Assembly (NCBI RefSeq): GCF_023887685.1
Contig: NZ_JAMWMR010000002.1
Coordinates: forward strand, 124,001-188,000
Direction of reading: 5' to 3'
Length of the DNA: 64,000 nucleotides
DNA from: Streptomyces macrolidinus
Lineage (GTDB): Bacteria > Actinomycetota > Actinomycetes > Streptomycetales > Streptomycetaceae
Shown: positions 40,055 through 49,561 of the stretch, piece by piece
Layout: each line of letters starts with the position of its first letter
Numbering within the stretch: the stretch's first letter is position 1
Program-made: the position numbers and the translations under genes
The notes under the pieces: generated by a model
Seen by the model: the letters and a program-made list of their open reading frames with translations, nothing else
Told to the model about the DNA's origin: nothing
The model's database searches: none

Positions 40055-40100
40055 ACGAAAGGGAAGTTGCGCAATGGAGTTTGCGCAACTTCCCTTTCGT
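40055..40100. promoter_or_regulatory. Perfect 46-bp palindrome, presumed operator of the ArsR/MFS operon
   Basis: The 20-bp arm ACGAAAGGGAAGTTGCGCAA (40055-40074) is repeated in inverse at 40081-40100 with a 6-bp spacer TGGAGT. Each arm ends in TTGCGCAA, itself palindromic, so two adjacent 8-bp dyads are also present. It starts 17 bp upstream of the ArsR start codon. Confidence 0.8.
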
Positions 40101-40131
40101 GTCTGCCGAGAATCCGCCCGCACGCACGACA

Positions 40132-40166
40132 GAGCCCCGGTCCCCCACCAGGGGCGACCGGGGCTC
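40132..40166. terminator. Terminator downstream of hisF
   Basis: GAGCCCCGGTC (40132-40142) and GACCGGGGCTC (40156-40166) pair perfectly, with an inner CCCC/GGGG stem. It starts 16 bp after the hisF stop and ends the his operon. Confidence 0.85.
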
Positions 40167-40181
40167 AGGTCGAACGGAGTG

Positions 40182-40937
40182 TCACCGCACCGGGTGACCC
40201 GCCTCCCGCAGCGTCCGCTTCACCTGATCGATGCGCAGATCGCCGAAGTGGAACACCGACGCCGCCAGCACCGCGTCCGCGCCCGCCTCGATCGCCGGGG
40301 GGAAGTCGGTCAGCCTGCCCGCGCCGCCGGACGCGATGACCGGGACCGTCACGTGCTTGCGTACGGCCGTGATCATCTCCAGGTCGTAGCCGTCCTTGGT
40401 GCCGTCCGCGTCCATGGAGTTGAGCAGGATCTCGCCCGCGCCCAGCTCGGCCGCCCGGTGCGCCCACTCGACCGCGTCGATACCGGTGCCCTGCCGACCG
40501 CCGTGGGTGGTCACCTCGAACGAGCCGGACTCCGTACGGCGCGCGTCCACCGACAGCACCAGCACCTGGCGGCCGAAGCGCTCGGCGATCTCCCGGATCA
40601 GGTCCGGGCGGGCGATCGCGGCCGTGTTGACGCCCACCTTGTCGGCGCCCGCCCGCAGCAGCTTGTCCACGTCCTCGGCCGTACGGACGCCGCCGCCGAC
40701 CGTGAGCGGGATGAACACCTGCTCGGCGGTGCGGCGCACCACGTCGTACGTCGTCTCACGGTTGCCCGAGGACGCGGTGATGTCCAGGAACGTCAACTCG
40801 TCGGCGCCCTCGGCGTCGTACACCTTGGCCATCTCGACGGGGTCGCCCGCGTCGCGCAGGTTCTGGAAGTTGACACCCTTGACGACCCGGCCGTTGTCCA
40901 CGTCCAGGCAGGGGATGACTCGGACCGCCAGGGTCAT
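40182..40937 (-). CDS. hisF: Imidazole glycerol phosphate synthase, cyclase subunit
   Basis: A 251-residue TIM barrel. Catalytic Asp residues are in [14 protein letters not shown] and [14 protein letters not shown]. It uses ammonia from HisH to form imidazole glycerol phosphate and AICAR. It is the last gene of the his operon, 25 bp after ridA, and is followed by a strong hairpin. Confidence 0.96.
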   Translation of the reverse strand: MTLAVRVIPCLDVDNGRVVKGVNFQNLRDAGDPVEMAKVYDAEGADELTFLDITASSGNRETTYDVVRRTAEQVFIPLTVGGGVRTAEDVDKLLRAGADKVGVNTAAIARPDLIREIAERFGRQVLVLSVDARRTESGSFEVTTHGGRQGTGIDAVEWAHRAAELGAGEILLNSMDADGTKDGYDLEMITAVRKHVTVPVIASGGAGRLTDFPPAIEAGADAVLAASVFHFGDLRIDQVKRTLREAGHPVR

Positions 40938-40962
40938 GAATCCACGGCTCCTTCACACGCTC

Positions 40963-41370
40963 TCAGTCTTCGGGGTGCCGACCCCGGAAGGCTTCCAGTT
41001 CCACTTCGACCAGGATGCGCGGGTCGACGAATCCCTCCACGACCAGCAGGGTCGAGGCGGGGCGCACCGAGTCGAACAGTTCCTTGTGGGCCCGGCCCAC
41101 CTCGTCCACGTCCCGGGGGTGCGCCAGATACATCCGCGTACGGACCACGGACTCGACGCCGAGCCCGAACGCGCCGATCGCCTCGACCGCGCTCGCGAAG
41201 GCCACCTTGGCCTGCTCGTACGGGTCCCCCTCGCCGTACAGCAAGGGGCCCTTGAAGGCGCTGGTGCCGCCCACCAGCACGCGGTCGCCCGCCGCGACGG
41301 CGCGCGCGTATCCGAAGTTCTCTTCCCAGACACTTCCGCTCTGCACGCGCCGTACGGCTTCGGACGTCAT
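40963..41370 (-). CDS. RidA/YjgF family protein
   Basis: 135 residues of the Rid fold, which in relatives hydrolyses reactive enamines/imines formed by PLP enzymes. It has [23 protein letters not shown] and the C-terminal [10 protein letters not shown]. The catalytic Arg and Glu of RidA appear to be conserved (R near 78, E near 122). The start overlaps the priA stop (ATGA). Its place between priA and hisF suggests a clean-up role in His/Trp synthesis, which is inference. Confidence 0.85.
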   Translation of the reverse strand: MTSEAVRRVQSGSVWEENFGYARAVAAGDRVLVGGTSAFKGPLLYGEGDPYEQAKVAFASAVEAIGAFGLGVESVVRTRMYLAHPRDVDEVGRAHKELFDSVRPASTLLVVEGFVDPRILVEVELEAFRGRHPED

Positions 41371-42092
41371 GGCGACACAGCCTCCAAGGCCTCTTCCAGG
41401 GTGAACGCCTTCGCGTACAGGGCCTTCCCGACGATGGCGCCCTCGACACCGAGCGGCACCAGGTCGGCGAGCGCCCGCAGGTCGGCGAGCGAGGAGACCC
41501 CGCCGGAGGCGACCACCGGCCGGTCCGTGGCCGCGCAGACGTTCTTGAGCAACTGCAGGTTCGGGCCCTGGAGCGTGCCGTCCTTGGCGATGTCCGTGAC
41601 GACGTACCGCGCGCAGCCCTCCTTGTCGAGGCGCTCCAGCGTCTCGTAGAGGTCGCCGCCGTCGCGGGTCCAGCCACGGCCGCGCAGCGTCGTGCCGCGT
41701 ACGTCGAGACCGACCGCGATCTTGTCACCGTGCTCGGCGATGACCCGGGCCACCCACTCGGGGCTCTCCAGGGCGGCCGTGCCGAGGTTCACGCGCGTGC
41801 AGCCGGTGGCCAGCGCCGCGGCCAGGGTGTCGTCGTCGCGGATGCCGCCGGACAGCTCCACCTTGATGTCCATCGCCTGCGCGACCTCGGCGACCAGCGC
41901 GCGGTTGTCCCCGGTGCCGAACGCGGCGTCCAGGTCGACCAGATGCAGCCACTCGGCGCCCGCCCGCTGCCAGGCGAGGGCGGCTTCCAGGGGAGAGCCG
42001 TACGAGGTCTCCGTGCCGGACTCGCCATGGACGAGGCGGACGGCCTGACCGTCACGGACGTCGACGGCGGGGAGGAGTTCGAGCTTGGCCAT
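41367..42092 (-). CDS. priA: Bifunctional phosphoribosyl isomerase A (HisA/TrpF)
   Basis: A 241-residue TIM barrel. Catalytic Asp residues lie in [13 protein letters not shown] (near D11) and in [31 protein letters not shown] is the actinobacterial PriA loop that accommodates both ProFAR and PRA. It thus replaces both HisA and TrpF, and no trpF gene is seen near trpC. It lies between hisH and ridA, and its end overlaps the next start. Confidence 0.94.
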   Translation of the reverse strand: MAKLELLPAVDVRDGQAVRLVHGESGTETSYGSPLEAALAWQRAGAEWLHLVDLDAAFGTGDNRALVAEVAQAMDIKVELSGGIRDDDTLAAALATGCTRVNLGTAALESPEWVARVIAEHGDKIAVGLDVRGTTLRGRGWTRDGGDLYETLERLDKEGCARYVVTDIAKDGTLQGPNLQLLKNVCAATDRPVVASGGVSSLADLRALADLVPLGVEGAIVGKALYAKAFTLEEALEAVSP

Positions 42093-42095
42093 GGT

Positions 42096-42743
42096 CTACA
42101 GGGTTCCGATCCAGTTGGTGAGGAGCTGCGCTCCGGCGTCGCCGGACTTCTCGGGGTGGAACTGCGTGGCCCACAGGGCGCCGTTCTCCACGGCCGCCAC
42201 GAAGGGCTTGCCGTGCGTCGCCCAGGTCACCTTGGGGGCCTGCATCAGCGGGCTGTGGGTCTCCAACTGCCAGTCGTGGACGGCGTAGGAGTGGACGAAG
42301 TAGTAGCGGGCGTCCGCGTCCAGACCGGCGAACAGGTCGGAGCCCTCCGGTGCCTCGACGGTGTTCCAGCCCATGTGGGGCACGACGTCGGCCTCGAGCG
42401 GGGCGACCGTGCCGGGCCACTCGTCGAGGCCCTCGCTCTCCACGCCGTGCTCGATGCCGCGCGCGAACAGGATCTGCATGCCGACGCAGATGCCCATCAC
42501 CGGGCGCCCGCCGGCCAGCCGCCGCTCGATGATCCAGTCACCGCGCGCCCGCTTCAGGCCCTGCATACAGGCGGCGAAGGCACCGACGCCGGGCACCAGC
42601 AGGCCGTCGGCGGCCATCGCCTTGTCGTAGTCGCGGGTGATCTCGACCTCGGCTCCCGCGCGCGCGAGGGCGCGCTCGGCGGAGCGGACGTTGCCGAAGC
42701 CGTAGTCGAAGACCACGACCCGCTTGGTCAGCGGGCTGCTCAA
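42096..42743 (-). CDS. hisH: Imidazole glycerol phosphate synthase, glutaminase subunit
   Basis: 215 residues. Class I glutamine amidotransferase triad: Cys in [10 protein letters not shown] and His/Glu in [11 protein letters not shown] choose the TTG at 42743. It lies 7 nt after GGAGG and overlaps the stop of the preceding small gene in a TTGA arrangement. The GTG at 42749 would sit 1 nt after the ribosome site, and the longer frame to 42782 has no support. It supplies ammonia to HisF. Confidence 0.93.
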   Translation of the reverse strand: MSSPLTKRVVVFDYGFGNVRSAERALARAGAEVEITRDYDKAMAADGLLVPGVGAFAACMQGLKRARGDWIIERRLAGGRPVMGICVGMQILFARGIEHGVESEGLDEWPGTVAPLEADVVPHMGWNTVEAPEGSDLFAGLDADARYYFVHSYAVHDWQLETHSPLMQAPKVTWATHGKPFVAAVENGALWATQFHPEKSGDAGAQLLTNWIGTL

Positions 42744-42904
42744 TTCCACACCTCCAGCCGCAGGACGCCCGAGACGAGGCACATCGCCGCGCCGATGGAC
42801 AGCAGCACGATGAGGCTCTTGGGCATCTTCTGCTTGGCGAAGGAGATGATGCCGCCGACGAAGAAGAGACCGACGACGATCAGGACGGTCGACAAACCGT
42901 TCAT
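42740..42904 (-). CDS. Small membrane protein within the his operon
   Basis: 54 residues with two hydrophobic helices (about 4-22 and 30-47) separated by [10 protein letters not shown]. The ATG at 42904 is 4 bp after hisB, and the stop overlaps the hisH TTG. Its position inside a tightly packed operon and clean membrane topology support a real gene. I do not recognise the family, and no role in histidine synthesis is known to me. Confidence 0.8.
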   Translation of the reverse strand: MNGLSTVLIVVGLFFVGGIISFAKQKMPKSLIVLLSIGAAMCLVSGVLRLEVWN

Positions 42905-42908
42905 GGCT

Positions 42909-43511
42909 CTACAGGGCACCCTTCGTGGAGGGGAGGATTCCGACAGCGCGCGGGTCGCGCTCGCTCGCGTAGCGCAGGGCGCGCGCGAGGGCCTTGAACT
43001 GGCACTCCACGACGTGGTGCGCGTTGCGCCCGTAGGGCACGTGGACATGCAGCGCGATCTGGGCCTGGGCGACGAAGGACTCCAGGATGTGCCGGGTCAT
43101 CGTGGTGTCGTACGCGCCGATCATCGGGGCCATGTTCTCGGGCTCGGTGTGCACGAGATAGGGGCGGCCGGACAGGTCGACGGTGACCTGGGCGAGCGAC
43201 TCGTCCAGCGGGACCGTGCAGTTGCCGAAGCGGTAGATCCCCACCTTGTCGCCGAGCGCCTGCTTGAAGGCGGCGCCCAGCGCGAGGGCGGTGTCCTCGA
43301 TGGTGTGGTGCGTGTCGATGTGCAGATCGCCCTCGGTCTTGACGGTCAGGTCGAACAGACCGTGGCGGCCGAGCTGGTCCAGCATGTGGTCGAAGAAGCC
43401 GACTCCCGTGGAGATCTCGGTCCTGCCGGTGCCGTCGAGGTCGATCTCCACGACGACCGACGTCTCCTTGGTCGTGCGCTCGATTCTTCCGAAGCGACCC
43501 TCGCGCGTCAT
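42909..43511 (-). CDS. hisB: Imidazoleglycerol-phosphate dehydratase
   Basis: 200 residues, the monofunctional form. Manganese-binding motifs [13 protein letters not shown] and [14 protein letters not shown] are present, and so is the second histidine set in [14 protein letters not shown] and [14 protein letters not shown]. The ATG overlaps the hisC stop (ATGA). It dehydrates IGP to imidazole acetol phosphate. Confidence 0.96.
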   Translation of the reverse strand: MTREGRFGRIERTTKETSVVVEIDLDGTGRTEISTGVGFFDHMLDQLGRHGLFDLTVKTEGDLHIDTHHTIEDTALALGAAFKQALGDKVGIYRFGNCTVPLDESLAQVTVDLSGRPYLVHTEPENMAPMIGAYDTTMTRHILESFVAQAQIALHVHVPYGRNAHHVVECQFKALARALRYASERDPRAVGILPSTKGAL

Positions 43512-44617
43512 GCGTCCTGCTCCTTCTTCAGCTCACGTACCGCGTCGAGGAACGCGTCGTTCTCCTCGGGGGTTCCCGCGGACACCCGCAGCCACCCCGG
43601 TACTCCGTTGTCCCGGACCAGGACGCCCCGGTCGAGGATCTTCCGCCAGGCTTCCTGGGTGTCGGCGAACCGCCCGAACTGGACGAAGTTCGCGTCGGAC
43701 GCGGTGACCTCGCAGCCGATCGCCCGCAACTCCGTGACCAGCCGGTCCCGTTCGGACTTGAGCTGCTCGACGTACTTCAGCAGCGTGTCCGTGTGCTCCA
43801 GGGCGGCCAGCGCGGTCGCCTGCGTGACGGCCGACAGGTGGTAGGGCAGCCGTACGAGCTGGACGGCGGCCACGACCGCGGGGTGCGCGGCGAGATAGCC
43901 GAGGCGCAGACCTGCGGCGCCGAAGGCCTTGGACATGGTCCGCGAGACGACGAGATTCGGCCGACCTTCGAGGAGCGGCAGCAGCGAGTCGCCGTGGCTG
44001 AACTCGATGTACGCCTCGTCCACGATCACCATGGACGGCTTCGCCGCCTGCGCCGCCTCGTACAGGGCGAGGACCGTCTCGACGGGAAGCGCGTTCCCCG
44101 TGGGGTTGTTGGGGGTCGTGAGGAAGACGACATCCGGCCGGTGCTCGGCGATCGCCTGCCCGGCGGCGGCCACGTCGAGCGTGAAGTCCGCGCTGCGCGG
44201 GCCGGAGATCCAGCGCGTGCCCGTGCCGCGCGCGATGAGCGCGTGCATCGAGTACGACGGCTCGAAGCCGATCGCGCTGCGGCCCGGTCCGCCGAAGGTC
44301 TGCAGCAACTGCTGGATGACCTCGTTGGAGCCGTTGGCCGCCCACACGTTCTCGGCGGTGACCGGGTACTTGCCGGTCTTCGTGAGGTACTCGGCGAGCT
44401 TGGTGCGCAGCTCGACCGCGTCCCGGTCCGGGTAGCGGTTCAGCCCACGGGCGGCCTCGCGCACGCGCTCGGCGATCCGTTCGACCAGCGGCTCGGGCAG
44501 CGGGTACGGGTTCTCGTTGGTGTTCAGCCGTACGGGGACGTCCAGTTGAGGGGCGCCGTAGGGGGACTTGCCGCGCAGCTCGTCCCGTACGGGAAGATCG
44601 TCGATTCCGAAGCTCAC
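43508..44617 (-). CDS. hisC: Histidinol-phosphate aminotransferase
   Basis: 369 residues, fold type I aminotransferase. The PLP lysine is in [16 protein letters not shown], with TPNNPTGN and [10 protein letters not shown]. The N-terminal [16 protein letters not shown] is typical of HisC. The GTG start overlaps the hisD stop (GTGA). It converts imidazole acetol phosphate to histidinol phosphate. Confidence 0.95.
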   Translation of the reverse strand: MSFGIDDLPVRDELRGKSPYGAPQLDVPVRLNTNENPYPLPEPLVERIAERVREAARGLNRYPDRDAVELRTKLAEYLTKTGKYPVTAENVWAANGSNEVIQQLLQTFGGPGRSAIGFEPSYSMHALIARGTGTRWISGPRSADFTLDVAAAGQAIAEHRPDVVFLTTPNNPTGNALPVETVLALYEAAQAAKPSMVIVDEAYIEFSHGDSLLPLLEGRPNLVVSRTMSKAFGAAGLRLGYLAAHPAVVAAVQLVRLPYHLSAVTQATALAALEHTDTLLKYVEQLKSERDRLVTELRAIGCEVTASDANFVQFGRFADTQEAWRKILDRGVLVRDNGVPGWLRVSAGTPEENDAFLDAVRELKKEQDA

Positions 44618-45939
44618 TTGCTCTCAGGCACCTTCCAACCGAACCTTGCCTTGATCGCCGCGCCGTGCGCCGGCAGATCCTCCGCCTCCGCCAGCGTCAC
44701 CACATGGGAGGCGACGTCGGCGAGCGCGTCGCGGGTGTAGTCGACGATGTGGATGCCGCGCAGGAAGGACTGCACGGACAGGCCCGAGGAGTGGCAGGCG
44801 CACCCGCCGGTCGGCAGCACGTGGTTGGAACCGGCCGCGTAGTCGCCGAGGGAGACCGGCGCCCAGGGGCCGACGAAGACCGCGCCCGCGTTCCGTACGC
44901 GGTTCGCCACCGCGACGGCGTCGGCGGTCTGGATCTCCAGGTGCTCCGCGCCGTACGCGTCGACCACCCGCAGGCCCTCGTCGACGCCGTCCACGAGCAC
45001 GATCGCGGACTGCCTGCCCGCGAGCGCGGGGCGGATCCGGTCCTCGACGTGCTTGGTGGCCTCGACCTGCGGCTTCAGCTCCTTCTCCACCGCGTCGGCC
45101 AGTTCGACCGAGTCGGTGACGAGGACGGCCGCCGCCAGCGGGTCGTGCTCGGCCTGGCTGATCAGGTCCGACGCCACGTGCACCGGGTCGGCGGTGTCGT
45201 CCGCGAGGACCGCGATCTCGGTGGGACCGGCCTCCGTGTCGATGCCGATCCGGCCGGTGAAGTAGCGCTTGGCCGCCGCGACCCAGATGTTGCCGGGGCC
45301 GGTGACCATGTCGGCGGGCGCACAGGACTCGGTGCCGTACGCGAACATCGCGACGGCGGTCGCGCCGCCCGCCGCGTACACCTCGTCCACGCCGAGCAGG
45401 GCGCAGGCGGCGAGGATCGTCGGGTGGGGCAGGCCGTCGAACTCGGCCTGGGGCGGGGAGGCGAGCGCGATCGACTCGACGCCTGCCTCCTGCGCGGGCA
45501 CGACGTTCATGATCACGGAGGACGGGTAGACGGACCGGCCGCCGGGCGCGTACAGCCCGACACGCTCGACCGGGACCCACTTCTCCGTGACCGACCCGCC
45601 GGGGACGACCTGGGTGGTGTGCGTGGTGCGGCGCTGCTCGCGGTGGACGACGCGGGCGCGGCGGATGGACTCCTCCAGGGCCGCGCGCACGGCGGGGTCG
45701 AGTCCGTCGAGCGCCTTGCCGAGCGCCTCGGCCGGGACCCGGACGGACGTGAGCCGTACGCCGTCGAACCGCTCCGCGAAGTCGATCAGTGCCGCGTCGC
45801 CGCGATGATGCACGTCCTCGCAGATCGGACGCACCTTCTCCAGGGCGGCCGATACGTCGAAGTCGGCTCGGGGCAGCAGGTCACGCAGGGCGCGGCCCTC
45901 GGGGAGGGCGTCGCCGCGCAGATCGATTCGGGAGATCAC
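44614..45939 (-). CDS. hisD: Histidinol dehydrogenase
   Basis: 441 residues. The enzyme oxidises histidinol to histidine with NAD. Motifs include [33 protein letters not shown], zinc-site [10 protein letters not shown], and EHLEI with [11 protein letters not shown] use the GTG at 45939, which gives [10 protein letters not shown]; the extension to 46281 is noncoding. It is the first gene of the his operon. A CGTATCAG/CTGATACG inverted repeat lies 41-59 bp upstream. Confidence 0.95.
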   Translation of the reverse strand: MISRIDLRGDALPEGRALRDLLPRADFDVSAALEKVRPICEDVHHRGDAALIDFAERFDGVRLTSVRVPAEALGKALDGLDPAVRAALEESIRRARVVHREQRRTTHTTQVVPGGSVTEKWVPVERVGLYAPGGRSVYPSSVIMNVVPAQEAGVESIALASPPQAEFDGLPHPTILAACALLGVDEVYAAGGATAVAMFAYGTESCAPADMVTGPGNIWVAAAKRYFTGRIGIDTEAGPTEIAVLADDTADPVHVASDLISQAEHDPLAAAVLVTDSVELADAVEKELKPQVEATKHVEDRIRPALAGRQSAIVLVDGVDEGLRVVDAYGAEHLEIQTADAVAVANRVRNAGAVFVGPWAPVSLGDYAAGSNHVLPTGGCACHSSGLSVQSFLRGIHIVDYTRDALADVASHVVTLAEAEDLPAHGAAIKARFGWKVPESK

Positions 45940-46333
45940 AGGGCCAATTCTCTCAGACGGCGTGGAAAGGCCGGACGGCCGTATCAGTGGCTGATACGTG
46001 ACGCGGACGGACCGGCGGTGCCCCGGGGTCCGGGCGGCGCGCCCGCGCGACCGGGCAGGACACGGGCCGCACCGCGCTCGGCCCTGCGGCGCCCGGCGAC
46101 GGCTCGCGTGTGTCGCGGCCGGGGCTCGCGCGGGTGTGTCGCCGGACACGATGACCGGATCCGGCGGTCCGCGCGGCCGGATTCCGGCGGCGGGCGGTGC
46201 GAGGGCCGTGGCCGAATCCCACCGGCCCCGTACGGCACCCGGAAGATCCCCTTCACCCAGGGCGTTCGGCCCGTCACACAACGGGCATCACGGTCGTACA
46301 CACCCACCGGTAGCCAGGGAGGAGGGAACCGCC
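45940..46333. other. Divergent intergenic region hisD / beta-helix membrane protein
   Basis: About 390 bp without a gene. Arg/Pro-rich ORFs here are shadows. It should hold the his operon promoter (minus) and that of the plus-strand membrane protein, whose AGGGAGGAGGG ribosome site lies at its right end. One clear inverted repeat is at 45980-45998. Confidence 0.65.
45980..45998. promoter_or_regulatory. Inverted repeat upstream of hisD
   Basis: CGTATCAG (45980-45987), spacer TGG, CTGATACG (45991-45998). It lies 41-59 bp upstream of the hisD GTG, in operator or leader position. Confidence 0.5.
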
Positions 46334-47914
46334 GTGACCGAGAGTTCCGCCTTCAGCAGGGGGGACCTGCCGGACGAGCTGACCGCCGCCGAGGCCGGGA
46401 TGTGGCAGGCCTTCCGCAACGGCACCGTGTACGACCTGCGCGCCGGGGACACGGCCGTGGACGATCCGCACGGCGGCCACCCCTGGGGGTCCGAGCGCAC
46501 CGTACGGGCGCGGATCGTGGCCTGGCTGCTGCTGGACGGGCCGCCCGCGCTGGCGGGCCGGGTCTCGTCGCTGAAGCTGACCGGGGTGCGGATCGCCGAC
46601 ACGCTGGACCTCGCGGGCGGCACGATCCTGCCGTACGTGGAGCTGAAGGGCTGCCGGTTCGAGAAGGAGGTCCTGCTGCCGGAGGCCCGCTTCACCACGC
46701 TGCGGCTGGTGAACTGCTCGGTGCCGCGGCTGGAGGCGGCGCGGGTGCACACGGAGGGCGATCTGCATCTGCCGCGCTGCCGGTTCCAGGGCGGCGTCCG
46801 GCTCACCGACGCCCATATCGGCACCGACCTCCTGCTCAACCAGGCCGTGGTCCACCGCGACCGGCGCGGGCGTTCGATCACCGCGGACGGGCTGACGGTC
46901 GGGCAGGACCTCCAGGCCGAGATGCTGGAGTCGCACGGCGAGATGAGCCTGCGCAGCGCCACCGTCGGAGTCTCGCTGAGCCTGCGCGGCGCCCGGCTGG
47001 ACAACCCGTACACCCGGCTGGCGCTCAACGCCCCCCAGTTGACCGTCGAGCGGACCCTGTATCTGACCCCGGCGGCCGTCGGCAATCCGCTGCTGACCAG
47101 CGGCACCACACCGGCGCGCGGGACCCGGGTGCAGTACTTCGAGTGCCGGGGCGGCGTCCGGCTGGACGACGGGCGGTTCGGGGACGCCGTCGACCTGGAC
47201 CGGGCCCGGTTCGTCCTCGACGACGACCAGGAGCTGTCGCTGCGCCGGGTCCAGACACCCGAGCTGCGCTTCCTCGGCGACCGGCCCGAGCACGGCAAGG
47301 TGATCATGTCGGGTGCGCGGACGGTGAACCTGGTCGACCGGTGGGCGAGCTGGCCGGGCCTCGGCAATCTGCACATGGGCGGCTTCGCCTACGAGAACCT
47401 CGTGCCGCAGGACGCCTTCCCGCTGGCCCGGCGGCTCGCGTGGGTGGCGGCGGCGACCGCCGAGTACAACCCGGAGCCGTACGAGCGGCTCGCGAGCGTG
47501 CTGCGCACCTGCGGGGAGGACGAGGACGCGCGCGAGGTGTTGCTGGCCAAGCAGCGGCGGCGGCGCGAGACGCTTCCGCTCGCGGCGAAGCTGTGGGGGT
47601 ACGCGCAGGACTGGACCGTCGCCTACGGCTACCGGCCCGGCCGGGCGGCGGTGTGGATGGCGGTGCTGTGGGCGGCGTCGTCGGTCGCGTTCTCGCACGC
47701 GAGCCATCCGCCGGTCGACAAGGGCGGGCATCCGGCGTGGAACCCCGCCCTGCTCGCGCTGGACCTGCTGCTGCCGGTCATCGATCTCGGCCAGGCGGGC
47801 GAGTGGCGGCTGAGCAAGGGCTGGCAGTGGGTGGCGTCGGCGGTGATCCTGCTCGGCTGGACCCTCGCGACGACGGTCGCGGCGGGCGCGACGCGGCTGC
47901 TGCGGCGCGGCTGA
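46334..47914 (+). CDS. Membrane protein with pentapeptide/beta-helix-like N-terminal domain
   Basis: 526 residues. The first 370 or so have repeating short beta units (for example LKLTGVRIADTLDLAGG, VELKGCRFEKEVLLPEA, LHLPRCRFQGGVRLTDA), suggesting a right-handed beta-helix. Then comes a charged linker (DAREVLLAKQRRRRE) and three membrane helices at the C-terminus (about 435-455, 465-485 and 500-520). Homologues are often labelled oxidoreductase, but I see no cofactor motif. The GTG at 46334 follows GGAGG; upstream in-frame codons are noncoding. The role is unknown. Confidence 0.8.
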   Translation: MTESSAFSRGDLPDELTAAEAGMWQAFRNGTVYDLRAGDTAVDDPHGGHPWGSERTVRARIVAWLLLDGPPALAGRVSSLKLTGVRIADTLDLAGGTILPYVELKGCRFEKEVLLPEARFTTLRLVNCSVPRLEAARVHTEGDLHLPRCRFQGGVRLTDAHIGTDLLLNQAVVHRDRRGRSITADGLTVGQDLQAEMLESHGEMSLRSATVGVSLSLRGARLDNPYTRLALNAPQLTVERTLYLTPAAVGNPLLTSGTTPARGTRVQYFECRGGVRLDDGRFGDAVDLDRARFVLDDDQELSLRRVQTPELRFLGDRPEHGKVIMSGARTVNLVDRWASWPGLGNLHMGGFAYENLVPQDAFPLARRLAWVAAATAEYNPEPYERLASVLRTCGEDEDAREVLLAKQRRRRETLPLAAKLWGYAQDWTVAYGYRPGRAAVWMAVLWAASSVAFSHASHPPVDKGGHPAWNPALLALDLLLPVIDLGQAGEWRLSKGWQWVASAVILLGWTLATTVAAGATRLLRRG

Positions 47915-48033
47915 GGGCGCCGCTGGGAAGGCCGTCCGGGCCTGCTCCGCGGGCGGCCCACCGGCTCCGTACGGCGTGCGCGCGGCGACCACACCGGACG
48001 CAGTCCCGCCCGGGACCATTAGGCTTTCGGGTC

Positions 48034-48774
48034 GTGACCACCGTCCGGCTCCCGCTCTTCCCCCTGAACTCGGTGCTGTTCCCCGGGCTCGTGCTCCCGC
48101 TGAACATCTTCGAGGAGCGCTATCGCGCCCTGATGCGCGATCTGCTGAAGACTCCCGAGGACGAACCGCGCCGCTTCGCCGTCGTCGCCATCCGCGACGG
48201 CCACGAGGTCGCGCCGAGCGAGCCCGGCATGCCGGACACGACGGTGCTGCCCTCCCGCGGCCCCGCGGCGGGCTTCGGCCCCGACCCGGCCAAGGCGTTC
48301 CACGCGGTGGGCTGTATCGCGGACGCGGCGACGATCCGGGAGCGGACCGACGGCACCTTCGAGGCGCTGGCGACGGGCACGACCCGGATCCGTCTGCTGT
48401 CGGTGGACGCCTCGGGCGCGTACCTGACGGCCGAGGTCGAGGAGTTGGCGGAGGAGCCGGGCGACGAGGCGGGCGCGCTGGCCGAGGGGGTGCTGCGGTC
48501 GTTCCGCCAGTACCAGAAGCGGCTGGCGGGCGCGCGCGAGCGCACCCTGGCGTCCGGTATGGAGCTGCCGGACGAGCCGTCGGTGGTGTCGTATCTGGTG
48601 GCCGCGGCGGTGATGCTGGACACGCCGACGCGGCAGCGGCTGCTGCAGGCGCCCGACACGTCCTCCCGGCTGCGGGACGAGCTGAAACTCCTGCGCACGG
48701 AGACGTCGATCATCCGTAGTCTGCCGTCGTTGCCCGCGGCGGACCTGACGCGCGGGCCGACGAGCCTCAACTGA
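48034..48774 (+). CDS. LON substrate-binding-domain protein
   Basis: 246 residues consisting of a Lon N-terminal (LAN/PUA-like) domain: LPLFPLNSVLFPGLVLPLNIFEERYRALM at the start and VGCIADAATIRERTDGTF in the middle. No ATPase or protease domain is present. Such stand-alone proteins are common in actinobacteria and are of unknown function. TAGGCT at 48020-48025 ends 8 nt before the GTG with no Shine-Dalgarno, pointing to a leaderless mRNA. Confidence 0.85.
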   Translation: MTTVRLPLFPLNSVLFPGLVLPLNIFEERYRALMRDLLKTPEDEPRRFAVVAIRDGHEVAPSEPGMPDTTVLPSRGPAAGFGPDPAKAFHAVGCIADAATIRERTDGTFEALATGTTRIRLLSVDASGAYLTAEVEELAEEPGDEAGALAEGVLRSFRQYQKRLAGARERTLASGMELPDEPSVVSYLVAAAVMLDTPTRQRLLQAPDTSSRLRDELKLLRTETSIIRSLPSLPAADLTRGPTSLN

Positions 48775-48829
48775 GGCGGGGCCGATCGGCCGACCGAGCC
48801 GACCGAGCCGTTGGAGAGGAAGCGGGCCC

Positions 48830-49336
48830 ATGGCCAAGAAGGCGAAGAAGCAGCGGGAGAACGCGGGCGGCACCCCGGCGACGGTGGCGCTGACCGCGGC
48901 GGGCGTGGAGTTCACGGTGCACTCCTACGACCACGACCCGTCGCACCCCTCCTACGGCGAGGAGGCGGCCGAGGCGATGGGCGTGTCACCGGACCGGGTC
49001 TTCAAGACCCTGGTGGCGGACGTGGACGGCGCGCTGGTGGTCGGCGTGGTCCCGGTGGCGGGCTCGCTGGACCTGAAGGCGCTGGCGACGGCGGTGGGCG
49101 GCAAGCGGGCCGCGATGGCGGACCCGGCGCTCGCCGAACGCACGACGGGGTATGTGCGCGGCGGCATCTCCCCGCTGGGCCAGCGCAAGAAGCTGCGTAC
49201 GGTGCTGGACGCCTCGGCCTCGACGCACGCCACGATCTGCGTCTCGGCGGGCCGCCGGGGCCTGGAGGTGGAACTGTCCCCGTCGGACCTGACCCGCCTC
49301 ACCCAGGCGGCACTGGCACCGATCGGCCGGGGCTAG
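48830..49336 (+). CDS. ybaK: YbaK/EbsC-type aminoacyl-tRNA deacylase
   Basis: 168 residues of the YbaK fold; relatives hydrolyse mischarged Cys-tRNA(Pro) or similar. The fold is evident from YGEEAAEAMGVSPDRVFKTLV and GKRAAMADPALAERTTGYVRGGISPLGQRKKL, with the catalytic Lys in the VFKTL strand. The N-terminus is Lys-rich. The ATG follows GGAGAGGAA. The TAG stop codon (49334-49336) lies in the left end of a MITE-like element, so the insertion hit the stop codon exactly without changing the protein. Confidence 0.88.
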   Translation: MAKKAKKQRENAGGTPATVALTAAGVEFTVHSYDHDPSHPSYGEEAAEAMGVSPDRVFKTLVADVDGALVVGVVPVAGSLDLKALATAVGGKRAAMADPALAERTTGYVRGGISPLGQRKKLRTVLDASASTHATICVSAGRRGLEVELSPSDLTRLTQAALAPIGRG

Positions 49337-49500
49337 TGCCCCGGCAGGCAACGCTCGCCCCGTCGCGACGCCCGGCACGTACTCTCGCCGCACCGGACGA
49401 AAGCCCACGTACGTCCAGTACGAGGGCTTCCGTCCGGCACACCGAGAGCACGCACCGGACGCCGCTCCTGACGGGCAAACGTTGCCTGCCGGGGCACTAG
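49333..49500. mobile_element. MITE-like 168-bp element with perfect terminal inverted repeats
   Basis: Terminal repeats of 21 bp (49333-49353 and 49480-49500) begin CTAGTGCCCCGGCAGGCA and are perfect inverse copies. The interior is also self-complementary: 49392-49408 pairs with 49426-49442 apart from two mismatches, so the whole element can fold into one long hairpin. No transposase is encoded. Both ends are CTAG, a rare tetramer in Streptomyces, which fits insertion at a TA within CTAG, as with IS630-type elements (inference). I believe near-identical copies occur in many Streptomyces genomes. Confidence 0.85.
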
Positions 49501-49561
49501 GACCTCACCTCGGCAAGCCCCTGCGTTCGACGGACGGGCCGTCCTCCGCTAGTACGGAGAT

